A stretch of 64,000 nucleotides of DNA from Brenneria salicis ATCC 15712 = DSM 30166 (GTDB taxonomy: Bacteria > Pseudomonadota > Gammaproteobacteria > Enterobacterales > Enterobacteriaceae), in contig NZ_QNRY01000018.1 in assembly GCF_003315515.1 (NCBI RefSeq), positions 1 to 64,000 of the forward strand. Reading direction: 5' to 3'. Positions 19,301 to 27,312 of the stretch are shown piece by piece; the stretch's first letter is position 1; each line of letters starts with the position of its first letter. The position numbers were made by a program, and so were the translations under genes. Below the pieces are notes generated by a model that saw nothing but the letters and a program-made list of their open reading frames with translations, was not told the origin of the DNA and did not search any database.

Positions 19301-19546
19301 GATCACCACGCCGATTTTATTGTTGCCCGGCACATCGCGCCAGGTGGCGATCTTCACCACCCCCGGCACCTGAAGCGCGGCGCTCAGATCCAGCGCCTCG
19401 ATGCTGCCTGCGGCAATATCCACATAGCGGCAGACGCCATATAACATCCCTTTCATTTTGATGTCGTCGCCATAGATCGCGCTGCCTCTCACCTTCGCCT
19501 GACCATCTACACGCGGGACTTCCCGGCCCGCCAGGGATGTTTGCAT
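16322..19546 (-). CDS. Xanthine dehydrogenase-type protein: Moco subunit fused to FAD subunit
   Basis: 1074 aa. Residues 1-776 are a complete molybdopterin-binding subunit like E. coli XdhA: GGSFGGKDD near 240, FRGFGAPQ near 360, and the catalytic glutamate at about 726 in KVIGEP. Residues 777-1074 are a complete FAD-binding subunit like E. coli XdhB (VAIAGGTDLLVQ, TIGSLQLRNRATLGGNIVNAAPCADS). In E. coli these are separate adjacent genes. Here no stop separates them, yet residue 777 is still a Met preceded by GAGGTG at a spacing of 9 nt, a relic of the old start. Electrons would pass through the FeS protein encoded next. Xanthine is the likely but unproven substrate. Transcribed from a sigma-54 promoter at 19626-19641. 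Confidence 0.9.
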   Translation of the reverse strand: MQTSLAGREVPRVDGQAKVRGSAIYGDDIKMKGMLYGVCRYVDIAAGSIEALDLSAALQVPGVVKIATWRDVPGNNKIGVVIADYPPLVERNVAFRGDVAAVVAADSYEAACLAAERIRIDYAPREPITSVEQALAPGARLIHPDRDSNVINHHHTVKGDIDAGFAASHHIFEREYQVGYQEHAYIEPESVTAYLDADEQIMTIAGSVQNAHRVRGMVARYLDLPQARVNVKRSVLGGSFGGKDDIIDHLACRAALLCHLTGRPVKFSYNREQSMRESYKRHPYIMKYKIGLDEQGRILAMKIGILADGGSYAGQTPFVTWRSSVQAAGPYLIPHVRVDITGVYTNNNYTSAFRGFGAPQVIFANESLLDEVAASLGLSPVELRRRNVLKQGDTSMAGQVFDRHTVSALQALDAACAKVEFEQKRRHYAQLNAQGGPVRYGIGLALSHRGCSLGAEGLDASSALLQVNADASINISTSVSENGQGLQTAMSLIAAEAFGVPLERVMFSDPATAMIADGGSTVASRGTLMGGQAILNAAETLKRRMASVVASALGAEDIDDLCWQDGMVFNRAVPIHRLTFRQVVDMTRATGANLSAYGWHVAPDIHWDEEKGCGSPYFTWVYGCQVADVAVDTRTGKITLLHATAVHDVGKVINPVGFAGQVYGGVVQGMIGYGMLEDFNIEQGEVKSENFDTYLLPTIRDVPEIDVIALENPDPAGPYGAKVIGEPVLELGAAALNNAVSFAIGRWNRTLPLTLEQVRLGYNLKKPVRQSEVKTSMTGKQTPRLNTLTLMQPASLDEALSLMAQPDTVAIAGGTDLLVQARMASGPVNAVNIAGLTALCDIHADEQGVSIGAGVCFSDLAAHPILRRDYPLLVNACRTIGSLQLRNRATLGGNIVNAAPCADSVPPLIIHDAQVELRSAQHTRRLPLAAFITGGYRTLLAQGELLTRVLLPPPPSMPLRQHYLPLGRRNALNITRQSLTAQFRLDDYGAVIWCRLVDGALLNRPQRLLAVEQALSGRPLTAQTIDLAAEALRALAEDAIGGRWSAGYKIPVFVDMFRQVADEVLHDWRQGAKK

Positions 19547-19625
19547 AACTGTTCTCCAAGGCTCACAAAAAACCGTTCAAAAAAAATCATGCCCCTGTAC
19601 CGGCAGCGGCGATACCCGTTTACAG

Positions 19626-19641
19626 AGCAATCGCCATACCA
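19626..19641 (-). promoter_or_regulatory. Sigma-54 promoter for the fused Xdh operon
   Basis: Reverse strand TGGTATGGCGATTGCT: GG (19640-19639), 10 nt, GC (19628-19627). It differs from the guaD element by one base. Leader of about 70 nt to the 19546 ATG. Confidence 0.75.
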
Positions 19642-19757
19642 ACCGAACATGAAAATAAATTTTATTTTTTACATTATTATTCAATGTAATAGATCAACAC
19701 ATCAGGAATGGACGGCGACGAATTCTCATTTTGCGCGACGCCGTCTCACATTGAGAG

Positions 19758-19792
19758 ATCGTTATCAACGACGAAAGACAGTTATCAAGGAC
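19758..19792. promoter_or_regulatory. Candidate activator site pair upstream of the Xdh operon
   Basis: ATCGTTATCAACGAC at 19758-19772 is an imperfect dyad. GTTATCAAGGAC at 19781-19792 repeats its right part (GTTATCAACGAC) exactly 20 bp away, two helical turns. The pair is 120-150 nt upstream of the -24 element, a normal place for sigma-54 activators. A related perfect dyad is at 24866-24880. Confidence 0.4.
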
Positions 19793-20735
19793 GCGGCGTA
19801 CCGTCAGCCGCCAGCGTCTCTCCTTTCAGGGTGACGATTGGCTGGTAGGCGCGCGGCTGACGATGGGCATCGAAATCAAAGGTGGTACGTTTGTATCGCT
19901 GGCAAAAGTCCAGATCGCAGTGGGCGATCGCTACTTCGTCTCCCTTGGTCACACAGCGGGCCACCACTTCTCCCGACGGCGCAATAATGCAACTACCGCC
20001 GATATGCTCCACCCCTTCTTCGTTACCGGCCTTAGCGACGCCCACCACCCAGGTGCCGTTCTGATAGGCGCCCGCCTGCATCGACAACTGGTTGTGAAAC
20101 AGCGACAGATCATCATGCTCTGGCGCGGGCGCGTTATGCACCGGGGTGTTGTAGCCAATCAGCACCATCTCCACCCCGTTGAGCGCCATTACCCGGTAGG
20201 TTTCGCACCAGCGGCGATCATTGCACAGCGCCATGCCCATCACGCCGCCGAAAGCGGCGTACACCGGAAAATCGTCCCCTGGCGTGAAATAGCGCTTCTC
20301 CAGATGCTGAAAGGCGCGCCAGGGCTCGTGTTCCCGGTGTCCCGGCAGATGAACTTTGTGGTATTTACCGACAATCTCGCCGGTCTTATCCACCAGAATG
20401 GCGGTGTTATAACGTTGTTTTACTCCCGCTTCGACGACCAACTCGGCGTAGCCAAGATAGAAACCGATGTTAAGCTCGCCAGCCAGTTCGAACAGCGGCT
20501 GGGTGTCCGCATTCGGCATTGACGATTCGAACCAGGCGTCCAACTCCTGCTCGTCCTCGATGTACCAGCGCGGGAAAAACGTGGTCAGCGCCAGTTCCGG
20601 GTACACGATCAGATCAGCGCCCAGCGTGTGCGCTTCGCGCATCAGTTTCATCAGGCGCGCCACCACCGACGCGCGGTTATGGTTCCTGTTCACCGGACCG
20701 AGTTGGCCGATGGCGACATTGATATAACGGGTCAT
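19785..20735 (-). CDS. Nitrilase-superfamily N-carbamoyl-D-amino acid hydrolase-like amidase
   Basis: 316 aa, full length for D-carbamoylases. The nitrilase catalytic triad lies in VYPELALTTFF (Glu), KYHKVHLPGHREHEP (Lys) and ALCNDRRWCETYRVM (Cys). HLEKRYFTPGD and YNTPVHNAPAPEHDD are typical of the Agrobacterium D-carbamoylase as remembered. It should hydrolyse a ureido (N-carbamoyl) acid to amine, CO2 and ammonia. The start at 20735 has AAGGGA 7 nt upstream; a long N-terminal extension to 20879 would overlap the upstream gene and has no homology. Last gene of the ABC-transporter operon, 28 nt after the M20 hydrolase. Confidence 0.85.
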   Translation of the reverse strand: MTRYINVAIGQLGPVNRNHNRASVVARLMKLMREAHTLGADLIVYPELALTTFFPRWYIEDEQELDAWFESSMPNADTQPLFELAGELNIGFYLGYAELVVEAGVKQRYNTAILVDKTGEIVGKYHKVHLPGHREHEPWRAFQHLEKRYFTPGDDFPVYAAFGGVMGMALCNDRRWCETYRVMALNGVEMVLIGYNTPVHNAPAPEHDDLSLFHNQLSMQAGAYQNGTWVVGVAKAGNEEGVEHIGGSCIIAPSGEVVARCVTKGDEVAIAHCDLDFCQRYKRTTFDFDAHRQPRAYQPIVTLKGETLAADGTPRP

Positions 20736-20763
20736 CATCTTCTCCCTTGGGTTGCTGGCGTCC

Positions 20764-21996
20764 CTATCGCTGGGTACGTTGCAGTACGGCGCGCAGTAAT
20801 ACGTTCGCGCCCGCCACCAGATCGGCGGCTGCGGTAAATTCACGGATGTTATGGCTGAGGCCATCGACGCTGGGTACAAAAATCATCGCCGCCGGACAGA
20901 CGCGCGCCAGGATCTGGGCATCGTGTCCCGCCCCGCTGGGCATGCGCCGCGTCGACAGGCCGAGCGCCCGCGCCTGGGATTCCACCAACGCCACCATGTC
21001 GGCATCAAATGAGATTGGTTCAAAACGCGCCAGCGATCGGGCGCTGAGGCTGACGCCCTCCGCCGTCGCCAGTTCGTCGGCGAACGCCAGAAGCTGCTGC
21101 TCGGCGCGGTTCAGCGCCTGAGCGTCGGTATTGCGCAAATCCACCGTCAGTTCGACCGTGTCGGGAATGACGTTGACCAGATTCGGCGTCACGGTCACAT
21201 GCCCGACCGTCGCCACCTGATCGCCGCCAAGATGCTGCGCCAGTTCACGGGCGAAGACGGCAATACGCGCCGCCACGTAACCGGCATCACGGCGCAGGCG
21301 CATCGGCGTGGTGCCGGCATGATTGGCTACCCCACGCAAGGTGAACGCCGTCCAGCAGATGCCCTGCACCCCTTCCACCACCCCGATGTCTATCCCTTCC
21401 TGATCCAGCACCGGGCCTTGCTCGATATGCAATTCCAGATAACTGTCCACCTGCGGACAACCCACCGGCGCGTCGCCGTCATAGTCGATAGCGCGCAGCG
21501 CATCGCCCACCGTCACCCCGTCGATACCCTGGGTCGTCAGCGCCGCGTCCAGCGCCAGACCGCCCTGATACACCAGACTGCCCATCATGTCCGGCTGAAA
21601 GCGCGAACCTTCCTCATTGGTGAAAAAGGCCACCGCCAGCGGACGCCGCGGCGTAACGCCGGCATCGCGCAGGGCGGCGATCACCTCCAGCCCGGCCAGT
21701 ACCCCGTAGTTGCCGTCATACAGGCCGCCGGTGGCGACGGTATCGATATGCGATCCCATCATCACCGGCGCACCCGGCTGCGCGCCATCCATGATGCCCA
21801 CCACGTTGCCGATGGCGTCCACGCGTACCGTCAGCCCCAGTTCACGCATCTGCCGCACCGTCCAGTCGCGGCCCTGGCGATCCTGTTCCGTCAGGGCCAG
21901 ACGACAAACGCCGCCGCCAGGCAATACGCCCAGCGCGCCCAATGCTTGCAGCGACGCCAGCAGGCGATCGCCGTTGATTGTCAGACTTTGGTTCAT
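20764..21996 (-). CDS. M20-family N-carbamoyl-amino acid / allantoate amidohydrolase
   Basis: 410 aa two-metal hydrolase of the HyuC/AllC/beta-ureidopropionase group. Metal ligands appear in GSHIDTVATGGLYDGNYG, FTNEEGSRF, LELHIEQGP and SGAGHDAQ, in family order. Substrates in this group are N-carbamoyl-L-amino acids, 3-ureidopropionate or allantoate; sequence alone does not choose among them. AAGGAA precedes the ATG. It follows the permease by 44 nt in a transport-plus-hydrolysis operon, which suggests imported or internally formed ureides as substrate. Confidence 0.85.
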   Translation of the reverse strand: MNQSLTINGDRLLASLQALGALGVLPGGGVCRLALTEQDRQGRDWTVRQMRELGLTVRVDAIGNVVGIMDGAQPGAPVMMGSHIDTVATGGLYDGNYGVLAGLEVIAALRDAGVTPRRPLAVAFFTNEEGSRFQPDMMGSLVYQGGLALDAALTTQGIDGVTVGDALRAIDYDGDAPVGCPQVDSYLELHIEQGPVLDQEGIDIGVVEGVQGICWTAFTLRGVANHAGTTPMRLRRDAGYVAARIAVFARELAQHLGGDQVATVGHVTVTPNLVNVIPDTVELTVDLRNTDAQALNRAEQQLLAFADELATAEGVSLSARSLARFEPISFDADMVALVESQARALGLSTRRMPSGAGHDAQILARVCPAAMIFVPSVDGLSHNIREFTAAADLVAGANVLLRAVLQRTQR

Positions 21997-22040
21997 GTTG
22001 TTTCCTTAACCACCGCGGACGCCTTGCCGCCCGCGGCGGA

Positions 22041-22802
22041 TTAGCGATGCGCCCAATGCGTCATGCGCTTCTCGATAAATGCGAACAGTTCATACATCAC
22101 CACGCCCATGGCGCCGATCACCAGCAACCCGGCGAACACCAACGCCATATTCATGGTGGAACTGGCGGACATCATCAGGTAGCCGATACCCAGATTGGAG
22201 GCCACCGTCTCCGAGATCACCGAACCGACAAACGCCAGCGTAATCGCTACTTTCAGCGAGGCGAAAAAGTACGGCAGCGCTCGCGGCAGGCCGACTTTCT
22301 TCAGAATGTCGAGACGCGAGGCGCCCAGCGAACGCAGCACGTCCTGTAGCTCCGGCTCCACCGTCGCCAGCCCGGTCGCCACGTTGACCACAATCGGAAA
22401 AAACGAGATCAGAAACGCGGTGGCGATGGCCGGAATGGTGCCGATGCCGAACCACACCACCAGCACCGGCACAAAGGCGACTTTAGGGATCGAGTTGAAT
22501 CCCACCAGAATGGGATACAGCGAACGATAGACCAGCGAGGACGCGCCGACCGCAATGCCCAGCAGCAGGCCGACCACAATCGATAGCGCAAACCCCGCCA
22601 GCGTGGTGTACAGCGTTTGCAACGAGTGGGTCATGATTGGACGCCAGTCGGCCACCAACGCGACCGCCACCTGCGTCACCGACGGAAACAGATATTCAGG
22701 AATGCTGAACGCCGTCACAATCACCTGCCACAGCAGCACAATGAACAGCAGAAGCAACCAGGGGGCCAGCTTCATCAGGGTTGAATGGGAAACGCGAGCC
22801 AT
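22041..22802 (-). CDS. ABC transporter permease (SsuC/TauC type)
   Basis: 253 aa, six predicted transmembrane helices. The cytoplasmic EAA loop that contacts the ATPase is visible in ELQDVLRSLGASRLDILKKVGLPRALPYF. This is the taurine/sulfonate/hydroxypyrimidine permease branch. It forms an importer with the ATPase just upstream (15-nt gap) and the binding protein that starts the operon. Substrate is inferred from neighbours only: a purine, hydantoin or ureide is most likely. Confidence 0.88.
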   Translation of the reverse strand: MARVSHSTLMKLAPWLLLLFIVLLWQVIVTAFSIPEYLFPSVTQVAVALVADWRPIMTHSLQTLYTTLAGFALSIVVGLLLGIAVGASSLVYRSLYPILVGFNSIPKVAFVPVLVVWFGIGTIPAIATAFLISFFPIVVNVATGLATVEPELQDVLRSLGASRLDILKKVGLPRALPYFFASLKVAITLAFVGSVISETVASNLGIGYLMMSASSTMNMALVFAGLLVIGAMGVVMYELFAFIEKRMTHWAHR

Positions 22803-22817
22803 GGATAAACGCCTTTA

Positions 22818-23597
22818 TTACGAAGAACGCACGGAAGAGATATGCCCGCGCAGCGCCAGCACATGGGCTGAGAAGGCATCGGTAAAGGTGACGTCGATCT
22901 GCCGGGGACGCGGCAGATCGATAGTGCGGCGGCTGACGATCTGTCCTGGCCGGGTGCTCATCACATATACCGTATCGGCCAGAAACACCGCCTCCCGCAG
23001 ATCGTGCGTCACCAGCACCACGGTAAACGGCGAGTCCTGCCACAGATCGCGCACCATGCACCACAGTTCCTCACGCGTGAAGGCGTCCAGCGCGCCGAAG
23101 GGTTCGTCGAGCATCAGCAATCGCGGTTTGTGGATCAGCGCCCGACAAATAGAGGCGCGCTGCTGCATGCCGCCGGACAGTTCCCAGGGATATTTGTCCT
23201 CGCATCCCGCCAGCCCCACGCGCGCCAGCAACGCGCGCGCCTGTTCCTCATACGCCTTGCGTTGGCGGCGCAGCGTGCTGCGGAATGGCTCAACAATTTC
23301 CATCGGCAACATGATGTTCTGTAAGGTGGTGCGCCACGGCAACAGATTGGACGCCTGAAACGCCATGCCCACCCCTTTCTGCGGCCCTTTCACCTCGCGA
23401 TTGTTGACAAAAACATAGCCTTGCGTGGGGGAAATCAGACCTGACGTCAATTTCATAAAGGTGGATTTACCACAGCCGGATGGCCCGACCAACGCCACAA
23501 ACTCGTTTTCATTAATCTGGAAATTAATGTCTTTAATCGCCAGTTGACCATCGGCGTTGTAAGCCAGGCTGACATTGTCAAATTTCACGAAGCTCAT
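22818..23597 (-). CDS. ABC transporter ATP-binding protein (SsuB/TauB type)
   Basis: 259 aa nucleotide-binding subunit. Walker A GPSGCGKST is near residues 38-46, the signature is LSGGMQQR, and Walker B is LLMLDEPFGALD with a downstream VTHDLREAVFL switch histidine. AGGGAA lies 7 nt before the ATG. It energises the permease encoded next. Sequence is typical of the nitrate/sulfonate/taurine ATPase family, which includes pyrimidine-precursor importers. Confidence 0.9.
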   Translation of the reverse strand: MSFVKFDNVSLAYNADGQLAIKDINFQINENEFVALVGPSGCGKSTFMKLTSGLISPTQGYVFVNNREVKGPQKGVGMAFQASNLLPWRTTLQNIMLPMEIVEPFRSTLRRQRKAYEEQARALLARVGLAGCEDKYPWELSGGMQQRASICRALIHKPRLLMLDEPFGALDAFTREELWCMVRDLWQDSPFTVVLVTHDLREAVFLADTVYVMSTRPGQIVSRRTIDLPRPRQIDVTFTDAFSAHVLALRGHISSVRSS

Positions 23598-23636
23598 CAG
23601 GTTCCCTCTCCGTTAACCACGGTTGAACATTACGGA

Positions 23637-24677
23637 TTACGGCAACGTGCGTTCAGCCGACGCGGGCAGCATCTCGCGGGTAAACAATGTGGCGCTGTCC
23701 GGGGCGTTTTTCAGGCCGAAAGCGTCAACGAGGGTGGTAATGGATTGCTGCATCCGCGCCGGGTCCACATCGCCCAGCCCCAGCCGACGACTTTCCGGCG
23801 TGATGACAAGCTTATCGATCACCAGCTTCAGACGGCGGGTTTCCAGCGCGACATTGATCAGTTGATCCTTCTGCTTGACGAACTGCACCGCCGCCTCTGG
23901 ATCGGCCAGCGTCTCTTTCAGCGCCCGGTTCAGCGCGCGCAGGAAACCTTTTACCGCCTCAGGATGGTTATCCAGCATGTTTTTGCTGGCGATCACGGTG
24001 TTGCCGTACAGGTTCACGCCGTAGTCGGCATAGGGAAAGATCACCAGATCGCTCTCTTTCAGCCCGCGTGCCTCCAGATTCAGCAGACCGGTGAAAAAGA
24101 AGTTGGCGATGCCGTCCACGTTGCGCCGCACCAGCATGTTGGCGCTGACGGTGGAATCCACCGTTTGCCAGGTGACGTCGTCCTTATTGATGCCGGCCTT
24201 TTGCGCCAGCGCAGGCCAGGATTTGCGTGAGGCTTCGAATACCGGCGCCGCCAGCGTCTTGCCGCGTAGCTGTTCCGGCTTGGTGATGCCTGAACTTTTC
24301 AATACGAAAATGGCGGCGGGCGTGGAGTTATAGAGCATATACACACCCTTGATCCCCATGCCCGGATGCTGTGATTCCTGCTCGACCAGCGAGTTGAAAT
24401 CAGCAAAAGCCATATCATAAGCGCCGGTGGCGACGCGAGTGACGGCGCCGGACGAACCATTACCGGAATCAATCGTCACATCCAGTCCTTCATCACGGAA
24501 ATAGCCCTTGGCCTGCGCCATGAGAAACGGGGCGCACGGGCCTTCAAAACGCCAGTCGAGAGAGAATTTGACCTTTATCGGTTCGGCTGCATTGGCAGCC
24601 AGCGACAGAGCGGCGGCGGCGGCGAACACAGCCGCGCGATACAGTTGAGACAACGGGTGAAACCTGGGGATCAGCAT
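23637..24677 (-). CDS. ABC transporter periplasmic binding protein (SsuA/THI5-like)
   Basis: 346 aa, exported. A long signal peptide (residues 1-30, cleavage near ANA-AEP) precedes the THI5/NMT1-like fold (KVKFSLDWRFEGPCAPFLMAQAKGYF, GNGSSGAVTRVATGAYDMAFADF). THI5-like binding proteins take up sulfonates, nitrate or pyrimidine precursors. First gene of a five-gene operon (binding protein, ATPase, permease, M20 hydrolase, nitrilase) driven by the sigma-54 promoter at 24792-24807, with a leader of about 105 nt. No purine permease gene is present in the window, so this importer may fill that role. Confidence 0.87.
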   Translation of the reverse strand: MLIPRFHPLSQLYRAAVFAAAAALSLAANAAEPIKVKFSLDWRFEGPCAPFLMAQAKGYFRDEGLDVTIDSGNGSSGAVTRVATGAYDMAFADFNSLVEQESQHPGMGIKGVYMLYNSTPAAIFVLKSSGITKPEQLRGKTLAAPVFEASRKSWPALAQKAGINKDDVTWQTVDSTVSANMLVRRNVDGIANFFFTGLLNLEARGLKESDLVIFPYADYGVNLYGNTVIASKNMLDNHPEAVKGFLRALNRALKETLADPEAAVQFVKQKDQLINVALETRRLKLVIDKLVITPESRRLGLGDVDPARMQQSITTLVDAFGLKNAPDSATLFTREMLPASAERTLP

Positions 24678-24791
24678 CGTTTTACTTTCCTTTTGTCAGG
24701 GTCATGTCGGGCAGCCGACTGCTGGCTGTGGATAACGATTGGCACAACATTTTCAGAAAAAAATAAAAACCAAAACAACTGTGCCAGATAA

Positions 24792-24807
24792 AGCAATATC
24801 GATACCA
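24792..24807 (-). promoter_or_regulatory. Sigma-54 promoter for the ABC-carbamoylase operon
   Basis: Reverse strand TGGTATCGATATTGCT: GG (24806-24805), 10 nt, GC (24794-24793). It drives the five genes from 24677 down to 19785. Confidence 0.75.
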
Positions 24808-24865
24808 GATCGTCATCATCGGGTCACATTTGTTAATTTTTTGATATGAATATAAAATTTATTTC

Positions 24866-24880
24866 ATCGTTGGCAACGAT
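24866..24880. promoter_or_regulatory. Candidate activator-binding dyad
   Basis: ATCGTTGGCAACGAT, a perfect 15-bp dyad with 7-bp arms, about 67 nt upstream of the -24 element. It shares ATCGTT-N3-AACGA with the 19758-19772 site upstream of the fused Xdh operon. Confidence 0.45.
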
Positions 24881-24926
24881 AGCGGTGAACCGTCCACCGG
24901 ACGTCTCATTTTGGTGCGCCGATACA

Positions 24927-24959
24927 GTGCAACGGCGTGATGCTCCTCTGCCGTTGCAC
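24927..24959 (-). terminator. Long hairpin downstream of xdhB
   Basis: Perfect 10-bp arms GTGCAACGGC / GCCGTTGCAC with a 13-nt loop, 13 nt beyond the xdhB stop on its strand. No clear T-run follows, so it may be a 3'-end stabiliser rather than a classic intrinsic terminator. Confidence 0.45.
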
Positions 24960-24972
24960 CTGTTGAGACAGC

Positions 24973-27312
24973 CTATGATCGCGCCGCTTCAATCGCTGCC
25001 AATACCCGTTCCGGCGTGGCGGGCGCATCCAGCCGCACCGCTTTCCCGTGCGGCCCGGCCACCGCGTCGCGTAACGCGCACCACACCGCAATCGCCAGCA
25101 TAAACGGCGGTTCCCCCACCGCTTTGGAGTGAAACACGGTCTGTTTCGGGTTGACCCGGTTCTCCACCAGCCGGACATTGAAGCGCGTCGGCCTGTCGCC
25201 GAACGTGGGGATCTTGTAGCTGGCGGGGCCGTCGGTCAGCAAACGGCCCTCGTCGTTCCACACCAGTTCTTCGCTGGTCAGCCAGCCCATGCCTTGCACA
25301 AAACCGCCCTCCACCTGGCCGATGTCGATAGCCGGATTCAGCGAGGCGCCGACGTCATGCAGGATATCCACCTGCGTCGCCCGGTATTCGCCGGTCAGGG
25401 TATCCACCACCACTTCGGCGCAGGCCATGCCGTAAGCGAAATAGTAAAACGGGCTGCCGTGCGCGCTGCTGCGGTCGTAGTGCACCGTGGGCGTGGAATA
25501 GTAGCCCTGGCTGGCCAGCGACACCTGACGGAAATGCGCCAGTTTCGCCACCTCCGCCAGCGTCATCAGCCGTTCACCGGCGCGCGCCAGTCCGTTATTA
25601 AAGTCGATGTCGCTGGCGGTCAGGCCATATTCGCGGCACAGCAGATCCACCAGCCGTTGTTTCAAGGTCAGCGCCGCCTGTTCCGCCGCTTTGCCGTTAA
25701 GGTCGGTGCCGGAAGAGGCGGCGGTGGGCGAGGTATTAGGCACCTTGCCGGTACTGGTGGCGGTGATGCGGATATGCTCCGGCGACACGCCCAATACGCT
25801 GGCCACCACCTGGATAACCTTGGTATGCAGCCCTTGTCCCATTTCGGTGCCGCCGTGGTTGAGTTGCAGGGTGCCGTCGGTATACATCAGCAGCAGCGCG
25901 CCGGCCTGATTGAGAAAGCTGGCGGTAAAGGAGATGCCGAATTTGACCGGCGTTAGCGCCAGCCCGCGACGCAGCACCGGATCGGCGCGGTTCCAGGCGT
26001 CAATCTCCGCCCGTCGCTGCGCGTACTGCGCGCTGCGACACAACTGTTCAGTCATCTCTTCCAGCAGGTTGTCTTCCACCCGCTGGCCGTAATGGGTGAT
26101 ATTACGCTGCGGGTCGCGGTAATAATTGAGCCGACGCACCGCGAGCACATCCCGTCCGCGTTCGCGGGCGATGGCATCCATGATATTCTCGATGGCCATC
26201 ATTCCCTGCGGCCCGCCGAAACCGCGAAACGCGGTATTGGACGCGGTGTGGGTACGGCAGCGATAACTGGTGATGATCACATCGCTCAGGTAGTAAGCGT
26301 TGTCGGCATGAAACATGGCGCGATCGACAATCGATCCCGACAGATCCGCCGAGTGACCGCAATTGGCGATCAAATCCAGTTTCAGGGCCAGCAGCAGGCC
26401 CTGATCGTCGTAGCCCACCTGATAACGCGCCAGAAACGGATGCCGCTTGCCGGTCATCAGCATGTCGTCGCGCCGGTTGAGCCGCATGCGCGCCGTGCGC
26501 CCGGTAATACGGGCGGCCACCGCGCACAGACAAGCGATGCCCGCCGCCTGGGTTTCTTTGCCGCCGAAACCGCCGCCCATGCGCCGCGTGTCCACCGTAA
26601 CGTCATGCTGATGCAGCCCCAGCACCGACGCCACAAGCTTCTGCACCTCGGTCGGATTCTGGGTCGAACTGTACACCAGCATGCCGTTTTCCTCCGGCGT
26701 CACCATCGCCGCCTGTCCTTCCAGATAAAAATGCTCCTGTCCGCCAATATGCAGCCGCCCCGTCAACCGGTGCGGCGCGGCAGCCAGCGCCGCGTCAGCA
26801 TCGCCGCGCCGATGCTGGTGCGGTTGATCGACGAATTCGCCGCGCGTCAGCGCTTCCTCAACATCCAGCAGCGCGGGCAACGGCTGATAGTCGATCACCG
26901 CAGCGGCGGCGGCACGGCGGGCGGTGTCCTCATCAATGGCGGCCACCACCAGCACCACCTGCCCCAGATAGGTCACTTCGTCACGCGCCAGCAGCGGATC
27001 GCCAGGCACCAACGGGCCGACATCCAACTCGCCCGGCACGTCGCGCCAGGTGATCACTTTCTCAACGCCGGGGATACGATAGCAAGGGGCGATATCGATG
27101 CCGAGGATGCGGGCATGCGCGTGTTCGCTCAGCCGGGGCGCCAGATGCAGAGCGTCAGCCGTTCCGGGTCTGTCGTCGATGTACAACGCCTCGCCGCTCA
27201 CATGGCGTTCAGCGCTCTCATGGGGCAGCGATTTGCCGACCTGACCAACGGCAGGTTCGGCAAACCATTGCCGGCGATCGTCAGCCTCAGCGCCAAAAGA
27301 CGTATCAGACAT
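24973..27312 (-). CDS. xdhB: Xanthine dehydrogenase molybdopterin-binding subunit XdhB
   Basis: 779 aa Moco subunit of the two-subunit bacterial xanthine dehydrogenase. Motifs in order: HVSGEALYIDD near the start, GGGFGGKET, FRGFGGPQG and the catalytic glutamate at about residue 734 in KAVGEPPF. The ATG at 27312 is chosen because GGAGG lies 9 nt upstream; 27318 is the alternative. Its 5' end overlaps the xdhA stop by 8 nt, showing coupling. It oxidises hypoxanthine/xanthine to urate, the substrate of HpxO encoded in the same operon. It is distinct from the 1074-aa fusion at 16322, so the window has two such enzymes. Confidence 0.93.
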   Translation of the reverse strand: MSDTSFGAEADDRRQWFAEPAVGQVGKSLPHESAERHVSGEALYIDDRPGTADALHLAPRLSEHAHARILGIDIAPCYRIPGVEKVITWRDVPGELDVGPLVPGDPLLARDEVTYLGQVVLVVAAIDEDTARRAAAAAVIDYQPLPALLDVEEALTRGEFVDQPHQHRRGDADAALAAAPHRLTGRLHIGGQEHFYLEGQAAMVTPEENGMLVYSSTQNPTEVQKLVASVLGLHQHDVTVDTRRMGGGFGGKETQAAGIACLCAVAARITGRTARMRLNRRDDMLMTGKRHPFLARYQVGYDDQGLLLALKLDLIANCGHSADLSGSIVDRAMFHADNAYYLSDVIITSYRCRTHTASNTAFRGFGGPQGMMAIENIMDAIARERGRDVLAVRRLNYYRDPQRNITHYGQRVEDNLLEEMTEQLCRSAQYAQRRAEIDAWNRADPVLRRGLALTPVKFGISFTASFLNQAGALLLMYTDGTLQLNHGGTEMGQGLHTKVIQVVASVLGVSPEHIRITATSTGKVPNTSPTAASSGTDLNGKAAEQAALTLKQRLVDLLCREYGLTASDIDFNNGLARAGERLMTLAEVAKLAHFRQVSLASQGYYSTPTVHYDRSSAHGSPFYYFAYGMACAEVVVDTLTGEYRATQVDILHDVGASLNPAIDIGQVEGGFVQGMGWLTSEELVWNDEGRLLTDGPASYKIPTFGDRPTRFNVRLVENRVNPKQTVFHSKAVGEPPFMLAIAVWCALRDAVAGPHGKAVRLDAPATPERVLAAIEAARS

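Noticed and set aside
24740-24786. TGGCACA and TGTGCCA arms 40 bp apart upstream of the THI5-type binding protein, considered as two sigma-54 promoters
   Set aside because: Both have a good -24 block but TC or TT instead of GC at -12. The element at 24792-24807 fits far better. The 7-bp dyad might still be an operator.
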